A stretch of 64,000 nt of DNA from Pseudolabrys taiwanensis (GTDB lineage Bacteria; Pseudomonadota; Alphaproteobacteria; Rhizobiales; Xanthobacteraceae), in the NCBI RefSeq assembly GCF_003367395.1, contig NZ_CP031417.1, positions 4,278,001 to 4,342,000 of the forward strand. The letters are read 5' to 3'. Shown one piece after another: positions 54,310 through 62,214 of this stretch; position 1 is the stretch's first letter, and every line of letters starts with the position of its first letter. The position numbers and the translations under genes are program-made. The notes beneath the pieces were generated by a model. That model ran no database searches and had not been told where the DNA came from. It saw only the letters and a list, made by a program, of their open reading frames with translations.

Positions 54310-55409
54310 TCGGCGGCGTCCTGCATCGGCGTTTCGGTATTGTCGGCGCGCGCGAAGAACTCGGCGCGCAGCTTACGGAGCAGGCCGAGCTCGGCCTGGA
54401 AGTCGACGTAGTGCGGCAGCTTCAGATGCTCGACGAAGCCGGTCGCCCGCACATTGTCGGAATGGCTCAGCACGAATTCCTCGTCCTGTGCCGGCGCGCC
54501 GACCTCTTCGCCGAGTTCGCGGGCGCGCAGCGCACGGTCGACCAGCGCCATGGCCATGGTCTTGCGCTCGCACTGGCCGAAGGCGAAGCCATAACCGCGG
54601 GTGAAGCGCGGCGCCTCGTCGCCGCAGCCGGCGAACTGGTTGACCATCTGGCACTCGGTGATGTCGATGGCGCCGAGCGGGACGGCAAAGCCCACTTCCT
54701 CGGCGAAGAACTCGACCTCGACCTCGCCGAAGCGGATCTCGCCGGCGAACGGATGGTTGCGGCCGTAGCCGCGCTGCGTCGAATAACCGAGCGCCAGCAG
54801 GAAGCCTTCGTCGCCGCGCGCCAGATTCTGCAGCCGCAAGTCGCGATCGGCCGGGAACGACAAAGGCTCGCGCGTGAGATCGCCGACCTCGCCGCTCTCG
54901 GGCTTTTCGCGTTCGATCAGGCCGTCCTCGCGCAGCAATTCGGCGACCGAACGGAACCGTGTTTCATCGGCGCGCGCCGTTGCCGCAGGCGGCACTTCGC
55001 TTTCGCCGACAAGCGTGTGATCGAGCAGGCGATGCGTGTAATCGAAGGTTGGGCCCAGCACCTGCCCGCCGGGCAAGTCCTTGAACGTCGCCGAGATGCG
55101 GCGGCGGATGTCCATCTGTCCCGTCTCGATCGGCTCGGAGGCGCCGAAGCGGGGCAAGGTGGTGCGATAAGCGCGCAGCAGGAACACCGCCTCGATAAGG
55201 TCGCCGCGCGCCTGCTTGATCGCGAGCGCCGCCAGTTCGCGGTCGTAGAGCGAGCCCTCGCACATCACGCGGTCGACGGCCAAGGTCAACTGATTATCGA
55301 TCTGCGTCAGCGTCAGCTCCGGCACATCGCGGTCGCCGCGCCTAACATCGGCGAGCAAGGTGTGGGCGTTCTCGATGGCGCGTTCGCCGCCTTTGACTGC
55401 GACATACAT
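54306..55409 (-). CDS. phnI: C-P lyase core subunit PhnI
   Basis: A 367-residue protein beginning MYVAVKGGERAIENAHTLLADVRRG, the invariant PhnI start, with RGYGFAFGQCERKTMAMALVDRAL and LSHSDNVRATGFVEHLKLPHYVDFQAEL near the end. Nucleosidase/transferase subunit that attaches the phosphonate to the C1 of ATP ribose with PhnG, PhnH and PhnL. Starts 2 bp after the phnH stop. Confidence 0.97.
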   Translation of the reverse strand: MYVAVKGGERAIENAHTLLADVRRGDRDVPELTLTQIDNQLTLAVDRVMCEGSLYDRELAALAIKQARGDLIEAVFLLRAYRTTLPRFGASEPIETGQMDIRRRISATFKDLPGGQVLGPTFDYTHRLLDHTLVGESEVPPAATARADETRFRSVAELLREDGLIEREKPESGEVGDLTREPLSFPADRDLRLQNLARGDEGFLLALGYSTQRGYGRNHPFAGEIRFGEVEVEFFAEEVGFAVPLGAIDITECQMVNQFAGCGDEAPRFTRGYGFAFGQCERKTMAMALVDRALRARELGEEVGAPAQDEEFVLSHSDNVRATGFVEHLKLPHYVDFQAELGLLRKLRAEFFARADNTETPMQDAAE

Positions 55410-55411
55410 CG

Positions 55412-55990
55412 TCAGTTCTCCTTCGCGATGCGCACCGAGCGGGGCAAGCCGATGATTTCGCCACCGGCGACGAGCATTACGTCGACGCCGCGCGGGAACA
55501 GCTCCCGGTTTGCGCTCAGGCGCGCTATGAAATCGTCGGGCAGGGGCTCGGCGGCGAACGAACGACGGTCCTTGATGCCGGGTCCGGTGATGACAATGGG
55601 CGCGCCGCGGAAGCTTTCGACCTGAACGATCACTGTCGTGGAGCGGTCGGGATATTCCTCGGTGCCGAGCGCGAACTGCGTCAAATCCGGCATACGCAGC
55701 GGTTCGGCGACGAGCGCGAAGGCGGCCGTGCTCTTGTCCTCGGTGATCGGTGCGCCGGTCTGGAAGCGGATCCAGTCTTTCACCGCCGGAATGCTCAGTT
55801 GCTCATCGAGCCAGATCGGCGTTTCGTAATCGGCGAGGTGCCGCACCAGCGCGGCGGTCGCCGGCGCCAAAGGCGCGGGTGCGGCCGGTCCGCGTAATGT
55901 TTTGATCTCGCCGGGGCGCGCCACGGCGTCCATCGCGGCGCGGAACGCGGCTTGGCTTTCGAAAGCCGGATTGGCGGTTGCCACTGTCAT
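55412..55990 (-). CDS. phnH: C-P lyase core subunit PhnH
   Basis: A 192-residue protein: FESQAAFRAAMDAVARPGEIKTL is the PhnH start motif; GTEEYPDRSTTVIVQVESF and GPGIKDRRSF follow. PhnH is a PLP-transferase-like fold without cofactor and sits in the PhnGHIJ core. ATG overlaps the phnG stop by 1 bp. Confidence 0.96.
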   Translation of the reverse strand: MTVATANPAFESQAAFRAAMDAVARPGEIKTLRGPAAPAPLAPATAALVRHLADYETPIWLDEQLSIPAVKDWIRFQTGAPITEDKSTAAFALVAEPLRMPDLTQFALGTEEYPDRSTTVIVQVESFRGAPIVITGPGIKDRRSFAAEPLPDDFIARLSANRELFPRGVDVMLVAGGEIIGLPRSVRIAKEN

Positions 55991-56454
55991 CAGTCTTCCC
56001 CGCGCACGAGAGTGAAAAAGTCGACGCGCGTTGCCGCCGTCTGCGCGCGCCGCAGCGCGCGGCGCTCGTCTTGCGCGCCACGTAACGGCGCAAGCACATG
56101 CTGCTCGATGGCCGGCCGATGTGCCGCCGACTGCCAGAGCGCATCGCAGAGCGCCGCCAGCCGCGCCTTGCGGGCGTCGCGGCCGAGCACATAGGCAAAA
56201 CCTTTTTCGCCGGAGGCGATCTGCACCGCCGCGCGCGTCACCGTCGCTTCGCCGGCGTTGAACGGCGCGCCGTCACCGCCGATGCGCCCGCGCAGCATCA
56301 CCAGGCCGGTCTCGGCCGGCCGCAGCTCGGTGAAGTCCGAAAGTCCGTCGATTCGGGCGAGGCCGCCGGCAATGTCGTCCGCCTGCGCCCCCGCCAGCAC
56401 CGCCATGACCGCGCGGCGCTCGCCGCTTTCGCCAGAAATCGGGTAGGGGGCCAT
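55990..56454 (-). CDS. phnG: C-P lyase core subunit PhnG
   Basis: A 154-residue protein with RPAETGLVMLRGRIGGDGAPFNAGEATVTRAAV and the terminal TRVDFFTLVRGED of PhnG. I take ATG 56454 (MAPYPISGESG); the frame is open to 56493 but that would place the start inside the operator. First gene of the phnGHIJ-GNAT-phnKLMN operon. Confidence 0.95.
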   Translation of the reverse strand: MAPYPISGESGERRAVMAVLAGAQADDIAGGLARIDGLSDFTELRPAETGLVMLRGRIGGDGAPFNAGEATVTRAAVQIASGEKGFAYVLGRDARKARLAALCDALWQSAAHRPAIEQHVLAPLRGAQDERRALRRAQTAATRVDFFTLVRGED

Positions 56455-56471
56455 TGCTGTCGGTCTCGCAA

Positions 56472-56495
56472 AGTTGTCTATTCGAATAGACAACT
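56472..56495. promoter_or_regulatory. Operator 1: perfect 24-bp palindrome (TTGTCTA-N6-TAGACAA)
   Basis: Arms AGTTGTCTATTC / GAATAGACAACT are perfectly complementary. It lies 18 bp before the phnG start, in the phnG-phnF divergent region. Likely bound by PhnF; position suggests repression of phnG. Confidence 0.85.
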
Positions 56496-56514
56496 CAATA
56501 AGCGACTTGCGCGA

Positions 56515-56538
56515 ACTTGTCTACTCTAATAGACAACT
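56515..56538. promoter_or_regulatory. Operator 2: TTGTCTA-N6-TAGACAA, imperfect outside the core
   Basis: The same half-sites (56517-56523 and 56530-56536) with the same 6-bp spacer; centre-to-centre distance to operator 1 is 43 bp, about four helical turns, so two dimers would sit on the same face. Probably governs both phnG and phnF. Confidence 0.85.
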
Positions 56539-56553
56539 ACTAGATCACGTCCG

Positions 56554-56571
56554 GTGACGTCCTGATGACGG
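56554..56571 (-). promoter_or_regulatory. Pho-box-like sequence upstream of phnG
   Basis: On the minus strand: CCGTCAT-CAGG-ACGTCAC, two 7-bp units 11 bp apart, 11 of 14 matches to CTGTCAT-N4-CTGTCAY, with a third decayed unit next to it. It would let PhoB activate phnG under phosphate starvation, with PhnF adding substrate control. Confidence 0.4.
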
Positions 56572-56578
56572 CGGCAAA

Positions 56579-57337
56579 ATGCTGACGAAAACCCCGCGCG
56601 GATTGAAGTCGAGCAAGCACCATCTGCTTGAGCGCGGCGTCATGCTGTGGCGCTGCATCGCCGACGATTTCGAGCAGGCGATCCTGGTCGGCAAGCACGA
56701 GAACGGCTCGAAGCTTCCGGCGGAAAGCGAGATCGCCACGCGCTATGGCGTGAACCGGCACACCGTGCGGCGCGCGATGGCTGAGCTCGCGACGCGCGGC
56801 CTGGTGCGGACCGAACGCGGCAGCGGTACGTTCGTCAAAACCGACAAGCTCAACTATCCGATCAGCCAACGCATGAAGTTCTCCGAGATCGTGGCCGCGG
56901 CCGGCCACGAGGCGGAGGGACGCCTGCAGGGCCATCGACACGAAGAGGCGAACGAGGACATCGCGCGCGATCTCGGCCTCAATGTCGGCGACGAAGTGGT
57001 GCGCCTCGAAATTCTCCGCGCGGCCGACCGGGTGCCGATCTCGGTCTCGACCACTTGGCTGCCGGCGGATCGCTACGGCGACGCCGCCAAGGTCTTTCGC
57101 CGCGTGCGTTCGATCACGCGCATGCTCGAGCATTTCGGCATCACCAGTTATCGCCGCAAGTGGACGCGCATCAGCGCCGGCTTCGCCGATGCTGTCGATG
57201 CGGGCAGGCTGCGGCTGTCGGTGCACCGGCCCGTTCTGGTCACCGAGGGGCTCAACGTGACGGAAGGTGGCGAGCCGATCATGTTGGGACGTGTGCGTTT
57301 CCCCGCCGATCGCGTCGCGCTGCTCGTGGAAAGCTAA
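56579..57337 (+). CDS. phnF: GntR/HutC-family regulator PhnF
   Basis: A 252-residue regulator: winged helix at about 20-90 (LWRCIADDFEQAILVGKHENGSKLPAESEIATRYGVNRHTVRRAMAELATRGL) and a UTRA effector domain (about 110-248, SQRMKFSEIVAAAGHEAEG to MLGRVRFPADRVALLVE). This is the typical PhnF. It is divergent from phnG across two palindromic operators that it probably binds, and heads the plus-strand phn genes. Confidence 0.95.
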   Translation: MLTKTPRGLKSSKHHLLERGVMLWRCIADDFEQAILVGKHENGSKLPAESEIATRYGVNRHTVRRAMAELATRGLVRTERGSGTFVKTDKLNYPISQRMKFSEIVAAAGHEAEGRLQGHRHEEANEDIARDLGLNVGDEVVRLEILRAADRVPISVSTTWLPADRYGDAAKVFRRVRSITRMLEHFGITSYRRKWTRISAGFADAVDAGRLRLSVHRPVLVTEGLNVTEGGEPIMLGRVRFPADRVALLVES

Positions 57338-57388
57338 TGCGATTCGCCGCTGTCACGCGGCTGTCTTGAAAAAGTTGTGTTCAAGGTC

Positions 57389-58030
57389 ATGGCCAACAAC
57401 AAGCTCTCCACGGCACCGTTCATCGATCCGACGGCTGCGGTCAAACAGTCGACGCTCGGCGCTTATACCGAGGTCGGGCCGCGCACGAAGCTGCTCGAAG
57501 TGACGCTCGGCGACTACTCTTACGTCGTCAACGACAGCGACATCGCTTACGCGACGATCGGCAAATTCACCTCGATCGCGGCGATGACGCGGATCAATCC
57601 GGGCAATCATCCGATGACGCGTGCGACGCAGTCGCACTTCACCTATCGCGCCAGCGCCTATTTCGCCGGCGAAAGCGACGAGGATGATTTCTTCGCTTGG
57701 CGGCGCGAGCATCACGTCACCATCGGTCATGACGTCTGGATCGGCCACGGCGCCATTGTGTTGGCCGGGCGGCGCATCGGCACCGGCGCGGTGATCGGCG
57801 CCGGCAGCGTGGTGACCAAAGACGTGCCGGACTATGCCATCGCCGTCGGCAATCCGGCACGCGTCATTCGTCCGCGCTTTCCCGGCGAGGTCGTCGCGGG
57901 CCTGCAAGCTTTGGCCTGGTGGAATTGGCCGCACGCGCAACTGCAGGCCGCGTTGCCGGATTTCCGCAAGCTGCCTGTCGCCGACTTCGTTGCAAAATAC
58001 GCGGCCCAATCTGTTGCCGGAGCAGCTTGA
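57389..58030 (+). CDS. Hexapeptide-repeat acetyltransferase of phosphonate operons (DapH/DapD/GlmU-related)
   Basis: A 213-residue left-handed beta-helix protein: [58 protein letters not shown], then [20 protein letters not shown] and the C-terminal [11 protein letters not shown]. It matches the chloramphenicol-acetyltransferase-like family recurrent in phn operons; the exact acyl acceptor is unknown. GTG 57377 is an alternative start. Its stop overlaps the phnM copy 2 start (TGATG). Confidence 0.88.
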   Translation: MANNKLSTAPFIDPTAAVKQSTLGAYTEVGPRTKLLEVTLGDYSYVVNDSDIAYATIGKFTSIAAMTRINPGNHPMTRATQSHFTYRASAYFAGESDEDDFFAWRREHHVTIGHDVWIGHGAIVLAGRRIGTGAVIGAGSVVTKDVPDYAIAVGNPARVIRPRFPGEVVAGLQALAWWNWPHAQLQAALPDFRKLPVADFVAKYAAQSVAGAA

Positions 58031-59175
58031 TGCGCATTCATGGTGGACAAACGCTGGTCGACGGCAAGCTGGTCGAGGCCGACATCAGCCTCGATGAGGG
58101 CGACGGCGTCATCACCGCGGTCGGTCGTGCCGAGGGTAATGGCCGTGCATTCGACGCGCGCGGTCTGCATGTGCTGCCCGGCATCGTCGACATCCACGGC
58201 GATGCCTTCGAGCGGCAGTTGATGCCGCGGCCGGGCGTCAGCTTTCCGGTCGATGTGGCGCTGATGGAGAGCGATCGCCAGTGCGTCGCCAACGGCATCA
58301 CGACCGTGTTTCACGGTGTCACCTGTTCGTGGGAGCCGGGCCTGCGCAGCATCGATAATGCGCGCACGATCCTGGGCGCGATCGAAGATCTCGATCCCTC
58401 CTTTGGCGCCGACACGCGGTTTCACCTGCGCTACGAGACCTTCAATCTCGATGCGGAAAAGGAAGTGACTGGCTGGATCGGTGAGGGCCGCGTCGGCATG
58501 CTTGGCTTCAACGATCATTTGCCGAGCGAGACGGCGCCGCCGCGCACACGCAAAGTCGGGCAGATGGCGGAACGCGCGGGGCTGTCGCGCGAGGATTTTC
58601 TGGCGATGGTCGAGCGGCTTCGCGCCCGGGCCGACGAAGTGCCGGGTTCGATTGCACGGCTCGCCGCCGCGGCGCACGCAAACGGCGCGCCGATGCTGTC
58701 GCACGACGACATGAGCCCGGAGCAACGGCGCTGGTTCCGCGACCTCAATTGCCGGGTCGCCGAATTCCCGACCACCGTGGAAACGGCGCAGGACGCGACC
58801 GCCGCTGGCGACGATATCGTCATGGGTGCGCCGAACGTGGTGCGCGGCGGCAGCCATATCGGCTGGATCGGCGCGGCCGACATGATCGCGCGCGGTTGCT
58901 GCACCATCCTGGCCTCTGATTATTACTATCCGGCGCCGCTTCTCGCCGCCTTCCGCCTTGCGGCCGACGGCGTCGCGCCGCTGGAGCAGGCGTGGTCCTA
59001 CGTGTCGGCGCGGCCGGCCAAGGCGGCCGGTTTGACCGACCGCGGCGCCCTCGCAGCAGGTAAGCGGGCCGATGTGATCGCGGTCGATGCCAGCGATGCG
59101 CGCCGTCCGAAAGTGGTCGCCGCCATCGCCAACGGGCGCGTCGTTCATCTCGGTGAAGCCGGCCGCCTGCAGTGA
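58030..59175 (+). CDS. phnM: PhnM paralogue, copy 2 (alpha-D-ribose 1-methylphosphonate 5-triphosphate diphosphatase family)
   Basis: A 381-residue amidohydrolase-fold protein: VLPGIVDIHGDAFERQLMPRPGVSFP at the metal site, GITTVFHGVTCSWEPGLRS, MLSHDDMSPEQR, EFPTTVETA, VRGGSHIGWIGAADM. It differs from copy 1 at the key loop (DIHGDAFE instead of ELHTDHLE), so the two may prefer different ribosyl phosphonates or be partly redundant. This type usually sits next to DUF1045 genes in rhizobia, as here. Confidence 0.9.
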   Translation: MRIHGGQTLVDGKLVEADISLDEGDGVITAVGRAEGNGRAFDARGLHVLPGIVDIHGDAFERQLMPRPGVSFPVDVALMESDRQCVANGITTVFHGVTCSWEPGLRSIDNARTILGAIEDLDPSFGADTRFHLRYETFNLDAEKEVTGWIGEGRVGMLGFNDHLPSETAPPRTRKVGQMAERAGLSREDFLAMVERLRARADEVPGSIARLAAAAHANGAPMLSHDDMSPEQRRWFRDLNCRVAEFPTTVETAQDATAAGDDIVMGAPNVVRGGSHIGWIGAADMIARGCCTILASDYYYPAPLLAAFRLAADGVAPLEQAWSYVSARPAKAAGLTDRGALAAGKRADVIAVDASDARRPKVVAAIANGRVVHLGEAGRLQ

Positions 59176-59179
59176 CGCG

Positions 59180-59869
59180 ATGAGCGATCCACGCTACGCG
59201 ATCTATTTCGTTCCGGGTGCCGACACGCCGCTCTATCGTTTCGGCACATCGGTTCTCGGCTACGACTGTCGTACGGGGCAAGAGACGCCGTTCATTGACG
59301 GCGTCGACACGGCATCCTGGCCGGCCGTCGTAAAAGAGCCGAAGGTCTATGGGTTCCACGCGACGCTGAAAGCGCCGATCCGGCTGATCGAGGGCTGCAA
59401 CGAGAGTGATCTCGTGCGGGCCGTGTCCGAATTTGCCGCGCAGCGGGCGGCGGTTGCCGAGTCGCCCCTTGCGTTGCGCGCGTTGGGTTCCTTCATCGCG
59501 CTCGTGCCGGCGGGCGATGCCGACAGCATCAACGATCTCGCCGCCGACTGTGTTCGTGTCTTCGATCGCTTTCGTGCGCCGTTGACGGCCGAAGATCGCG
59601 CGCGGCGTCTGGCCTCGCCCCTGACCGCTCGGCAGATCGAGCATCTCGATCGGTGGGGCTACCCGTACGTCCTCGAAGAGTTTCGCTTCCACATGACGTT
59701 GACGGGCGCGCTTCCTCCTCCCGATCGGGAACAAGCGCTGCGATTCTTGTGCGAACGATTTGAGCAAGTGCCAAATGCGCACATGCTGCGGCTCGACCGC
59801 ATTGTCATCGCGCGGCAGGAACGGAAGTCGTCGCCGTTTCGTGTCGTGCACGAGGCGCCGCTGCGCTGA
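59180..59869 (+). CDS. DUF1045 phosphonate-operon protein, 2H-phosphoesterase-like
   Basis: A 229-residue protein beginning YAIYFVPGADTPLYRFG. It has two H-x-T motifs about 110 residues apart, GFHATLKAP and FRFHMTLTG, the signature of 2H (two-histidine) phosphoesterases, which open cyclic phosphates. The C-P lyase route makes a ribose 1,2-cyclic phosphate that PhnP opens in Escherichia coli; no PhnP metallo-beta-lactamase is in this window, so this is a good candidate to replace it. ATG 59180 follows the phnM2 stop by 4 bp. Confidence 0.88.
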   Translation: MSDPRYAIYFVPGADTPLYRFGTSVLGYDCRTGQETPFIDGVDTASWPAVVKEPKVYGFHATLKAPIRLIEGCNESDLVRAVSEFAAQRAAVAESPLALRALGSFIALVPAGDADSINDLAADCVRVFDRFRAPLTAEDRARRLASPLTARQIEHLDRWGYPYVLEEFRFHMTLTGALPPPDREQALRFLCERFEQVPNAHMLRLDRIVIARQERKSSPFRVVHEAPLR

Positions 59870-59954
59870 AGCCTCGCTTTCGTGACGTTGGTTCCTTCGA
59901 TTTGCCCGCTATTTAGGCGTCGTCGATGTGCGGAACGTCACAAATCACCGGCCA

Positions 59955-59972
59955 ATTTCATTTCTCTGTCAT
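59955..59972 (+). promoter_or_regulatory. Pho box before phnC
   Basis: ATTTCAT-TTCT-CTGTCAT: two 7-bp units with an 11-bp period, second unit perfect and first 5 of 7 to CTGTCAT, followed by a third weaker unit (TGTTGTT). Lies 44-61 bp before the phnC start. Fits PhoB activation of phnCDE when phosphate is scarce. Confidence 0.65.
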
Positions 59973-60015
59973 GTGCTGTTGTTAGCGATCGTGACAGCAG
60001 AGGGGAGAAGCCGTT

Positions 60016-60930
60016 TTGTCGTTGGAAACCGTCATCGACGCCAAGGGGATTTCCAAATCCTTCCAGCGCGGTACTGCCGTACTCGATAATGTCAGCATTT
60101 CGCTGCGCCGTGGCGAGATGGTCGCGCTGATTGGCGCTTCGGGTTCGGGCAAGTCGACGCTTATTCGTTCGCTTGCCGGGCTTATTCCGATCGATGGTAA
60201 TGCCCGTGGCAATGGCGGCAGCATTACCATGCTCGGCGAGGCCGTTCAGAAGAACGGACGTCTGAATTGCAGCCGCGCCTTGCGCGCGCGCATCGGCGTC
60301 ATCTTCCAGCAGTTCAATCTGGTGCCGCGCCTGACGCTGCTCACCAATGTCTGCTTCGGCTTGCTCGGTCAGCTGCCCGTATTGCGCGGCACGCTCGGGC
60401 AGTTCAACGACAGCGACAAACGCAAAGCCATGCAGGCGCTTGCGCGCGTCGGCATCGCCGAACACGCGCTCAAGCGCGCCACCGAGCTTTCGGGCGGCCA
60501 GCAACAGCGCGCCGCGATTGCGCGCTCGCTCGTGCAGGGTGCCGAGCTTTTGATCGCCGACGAGCCGATCGCCTCGCTCGATCCGGCCTCGTCGCGCCGG
60601 GTGATGGACCTGCTCGCCGACATGAACCGGAACGACGGCCTCACGGTGCTCGTGTCGCTTCATCAGGTCGAATATGCGATGAAATATTGTCCGCGCACGA
60701 TCGCGCTGAAGGCCGGCAAGGTCGCCTATGACGGTCCGTCGAGTGCGTTGACGCCTGCGTTCCTCAATCAGCTTTATGGCGCCGAGTCCGAGGAGCTGTT
60801 CTTGCCGTCGTTCGAAGGCCAGAGCGCGTCGTCGCACGACGCCGGTCAACATTGGTCCGATCCGCCGGCTGTCATGCCGCATGCATCGTCCGCGGCTATG
60901 ACAAGGGAAGCTGAGCGGCTGTCCGCGTAA
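60016..60930 (+). CDS. phnC: Phosphonate ABC transporter ATP-binding protein PhnC
   Basis: A 304-residue ATPase starting at TTG with a strong GGGGAGAAG 5 nt upstream. Motifs: LIGASGSGKSTLIRSLAGL, VIFQQFNLVPRLTLLTNVCFG (PhnC-specific), LSGGQQQRAAIARSLVQ, LLIADEPIASLDPASS, SLHQVEYAMKYCPRTIAL. The C-terminal 45 residues extend beyond a typical PhnC. Energises phosphonate uptake with PhnD and PhnE. Confidence 0.95.
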   Translation: MSLETVIDAKGISKSFQRGTAVLDNVSISLRRGEMVALIGASGSGKSTLIRSLAGLIPIDGNARGNGGSITMLGEAVQKNGRLNCSRALRARIGVIFQQFNLVPRLTLLTNVCFGLLGQLPVLRGTLGQFNDSDKRKAMQALARVGIAEHALKRATELSGGQQQRAAIARSLVQGAELLIADEPIASLDPASSRRVMDLLADMNRNDGLTVLVSLHQVEYAMKYCPRTIALKAGKVAYDGPSSALTPAFLNQLYGAESEELFLPSFEGQSASSHDAGQHWSDPPAVMPHASSAAMTREAERLSA

Positions 60931-60995
60931 GCGTGGGCCTTGGGCCCGGAACTGCGACTACAGAAAATTCAACGACTGCAACAGGAGAAGGCATT

Positions 60996-62111
60996 ATGCG
61001 CAAGCTTGCCCTGATCGGCGCGGCTATGGCGATGGCCGCCGGTATCGTCGCCACGACGGCGCGCGCCGAGGTCACGGAACTGAACTTCGGCGTCATCTCG
61101 ACGGAAGCGTCGGTCAACCAGAAGAAGAACTGGGAGCCCTTCCTCGAGGCCATGTCGAAGGCGATCGGCGTCAAGGTCAACGGCTTCTACGCCAGCGATT
61201 ACGCGGGCGTGATCGAGGCGCAGCGCTTCAACAAGGTGCAGATCGCCTGGTACGGCAACAAGTCGGGCATGGAAGCGGTCAACCGTTCACAGGGCGAAGT
61301 GTTCGCGCAGGTCGTCTCGCGCGACGGCAGCGAAGGCTACTACTCGCATGTCATCGTGCACGCCGACAGCCCGTACACCAAGCTCGAAGACATTTTGAAG
61401 TGCGACAAGACGCTCGACTTCGGCATCGGCGATCCGAATTCGACCTCGGGCTTCCTGGTGCCGACCTCCTACATCTTCGCCGCCAAGAACATCGATCCGA
61501 AGCAGTGCTTCAAGACGGTACGCAACGCCAGCCACCAGGCCAACGCCATGGCGGTCGCCAACAAGCAGGTCGTCGCCGCCACCAACAACAGCGAAGATCT
61601 CCAGCGCCTCGACAAGACCGCGCCGGAAGCCCGCAAGCAGATCCGCATCATCTGGACCTCGCCGATCATCCCGCTCGACCCGATCGTCTGGCGCAAGGAT
61701 CTCGACCCGGCGCTGAAGACGAAGATCTACACCTTCATCATGAGCTACGGCCGCGTCGGCACGCCGGAAGAGATCAAGGCGGCCAAGCAAGTTCTGGCCA
61801 ACCTCATCTGGTCGCCGTTCCATCCGTCGAACGACAATCAACTCCTGCCGATCCGCATCCTCGAAGCCAACAAATCGATCATGAAGATCAAGGGCGACGA
61901 CAAGCTGAGCGACGAGCAGAAGCAGGCGCAGATCGCCCCGCTGCAGGAAGAGATCAAGAAGGATCAGGATCTCACTGCCAAGGCCGAGCACGCGCCGTTC
62001 GTGGCCAAGCTCGCGGCCTTCAAGGAAGCCGACAAGGCCGGCAACCAGGACGAGCTGAAGAAGTTGATCGGCGAGTTCGCGGCCGCCGCGTCGCAGACCC
62101 CGACCAACTAA
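60996..62111 (+). CDS. phnD: Phosphonate ABC transporter substrate-binding protein PhnD
   Basis: A 371-residue periplasmic protein with signal peptide MRKLALIGAAMAMAAGIVATTARA. PhnD hallmarks: FGVISTEASVNQKKNWEPFLEAM, ASDYAGVIEAQRFNKVQIAWYG, SEGYYSHVIVHADSPY, FGIGDPNSTSGFLVPT and TSPIIPLDPIVWRKDL. A Lys/Glu-rich helical C-terminus (about 310-360) is as in Escherichia coli PhnD. ACAGGAGAAGG precedes the ATG. Confidence 0.97.
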   Translation: MRKLALIGAAMAMAAGIVATTARAEVTELNFGVISTEASVNQKKNWEPFLEAMSKAIGVKVNGFYASDYAGVIEAQRFNKVQIAWYGNKSGMEAVNRSQGEVFAQVVSRDGSEGYYSHVIVHADSPYTKLEDILKCDKTLDFGIGDPNSTSGFLVPTSYIFAAKNIDPKQCFKTVRNASHQANAMAVANKQVVAATNNSEDLQRLDKTAPEARKQIRIIWTSPIIPLDPIVWRKDLDPALKTKIYTFIMSYGRVGTPEEIKAAKQVLANLIWSPFHPSNDNQLLPIRILEANKSIMKIKGDDKLSDEQKQAQIAPLQEEIKKDQDLTAKAEHAPFVAKLAAFKEADKAGNQDELKKLIGEFAAAASQTPTN

Positions 62112-62121
62112 CTTCATCGCA

Positions 62122-62155
62122 GGGCGCCGGAGCGAAACGTTCCGGCGCCCTTATT
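62122..62155 (+). terminator. Strong hairpin between phnD and phnE (partial terminator)
   Basis: Perfect 10-bp stem GGGCGCCGGA (62122-62131) / TCCGGCGCCC (62141-62150), 9-nt loop, then TTATT. Located 11 bp after phnD. Most transcripts probably end here or are stabilised, giving more PhnD than PhnE. Confidence 0.75.
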
Positions 62156-62214
62156 GCATTTGGGCCGTTCCGGGTCCGCGCCTTCGATGCGTTCCGGAAG
62201 GACGGATAAAGAAG

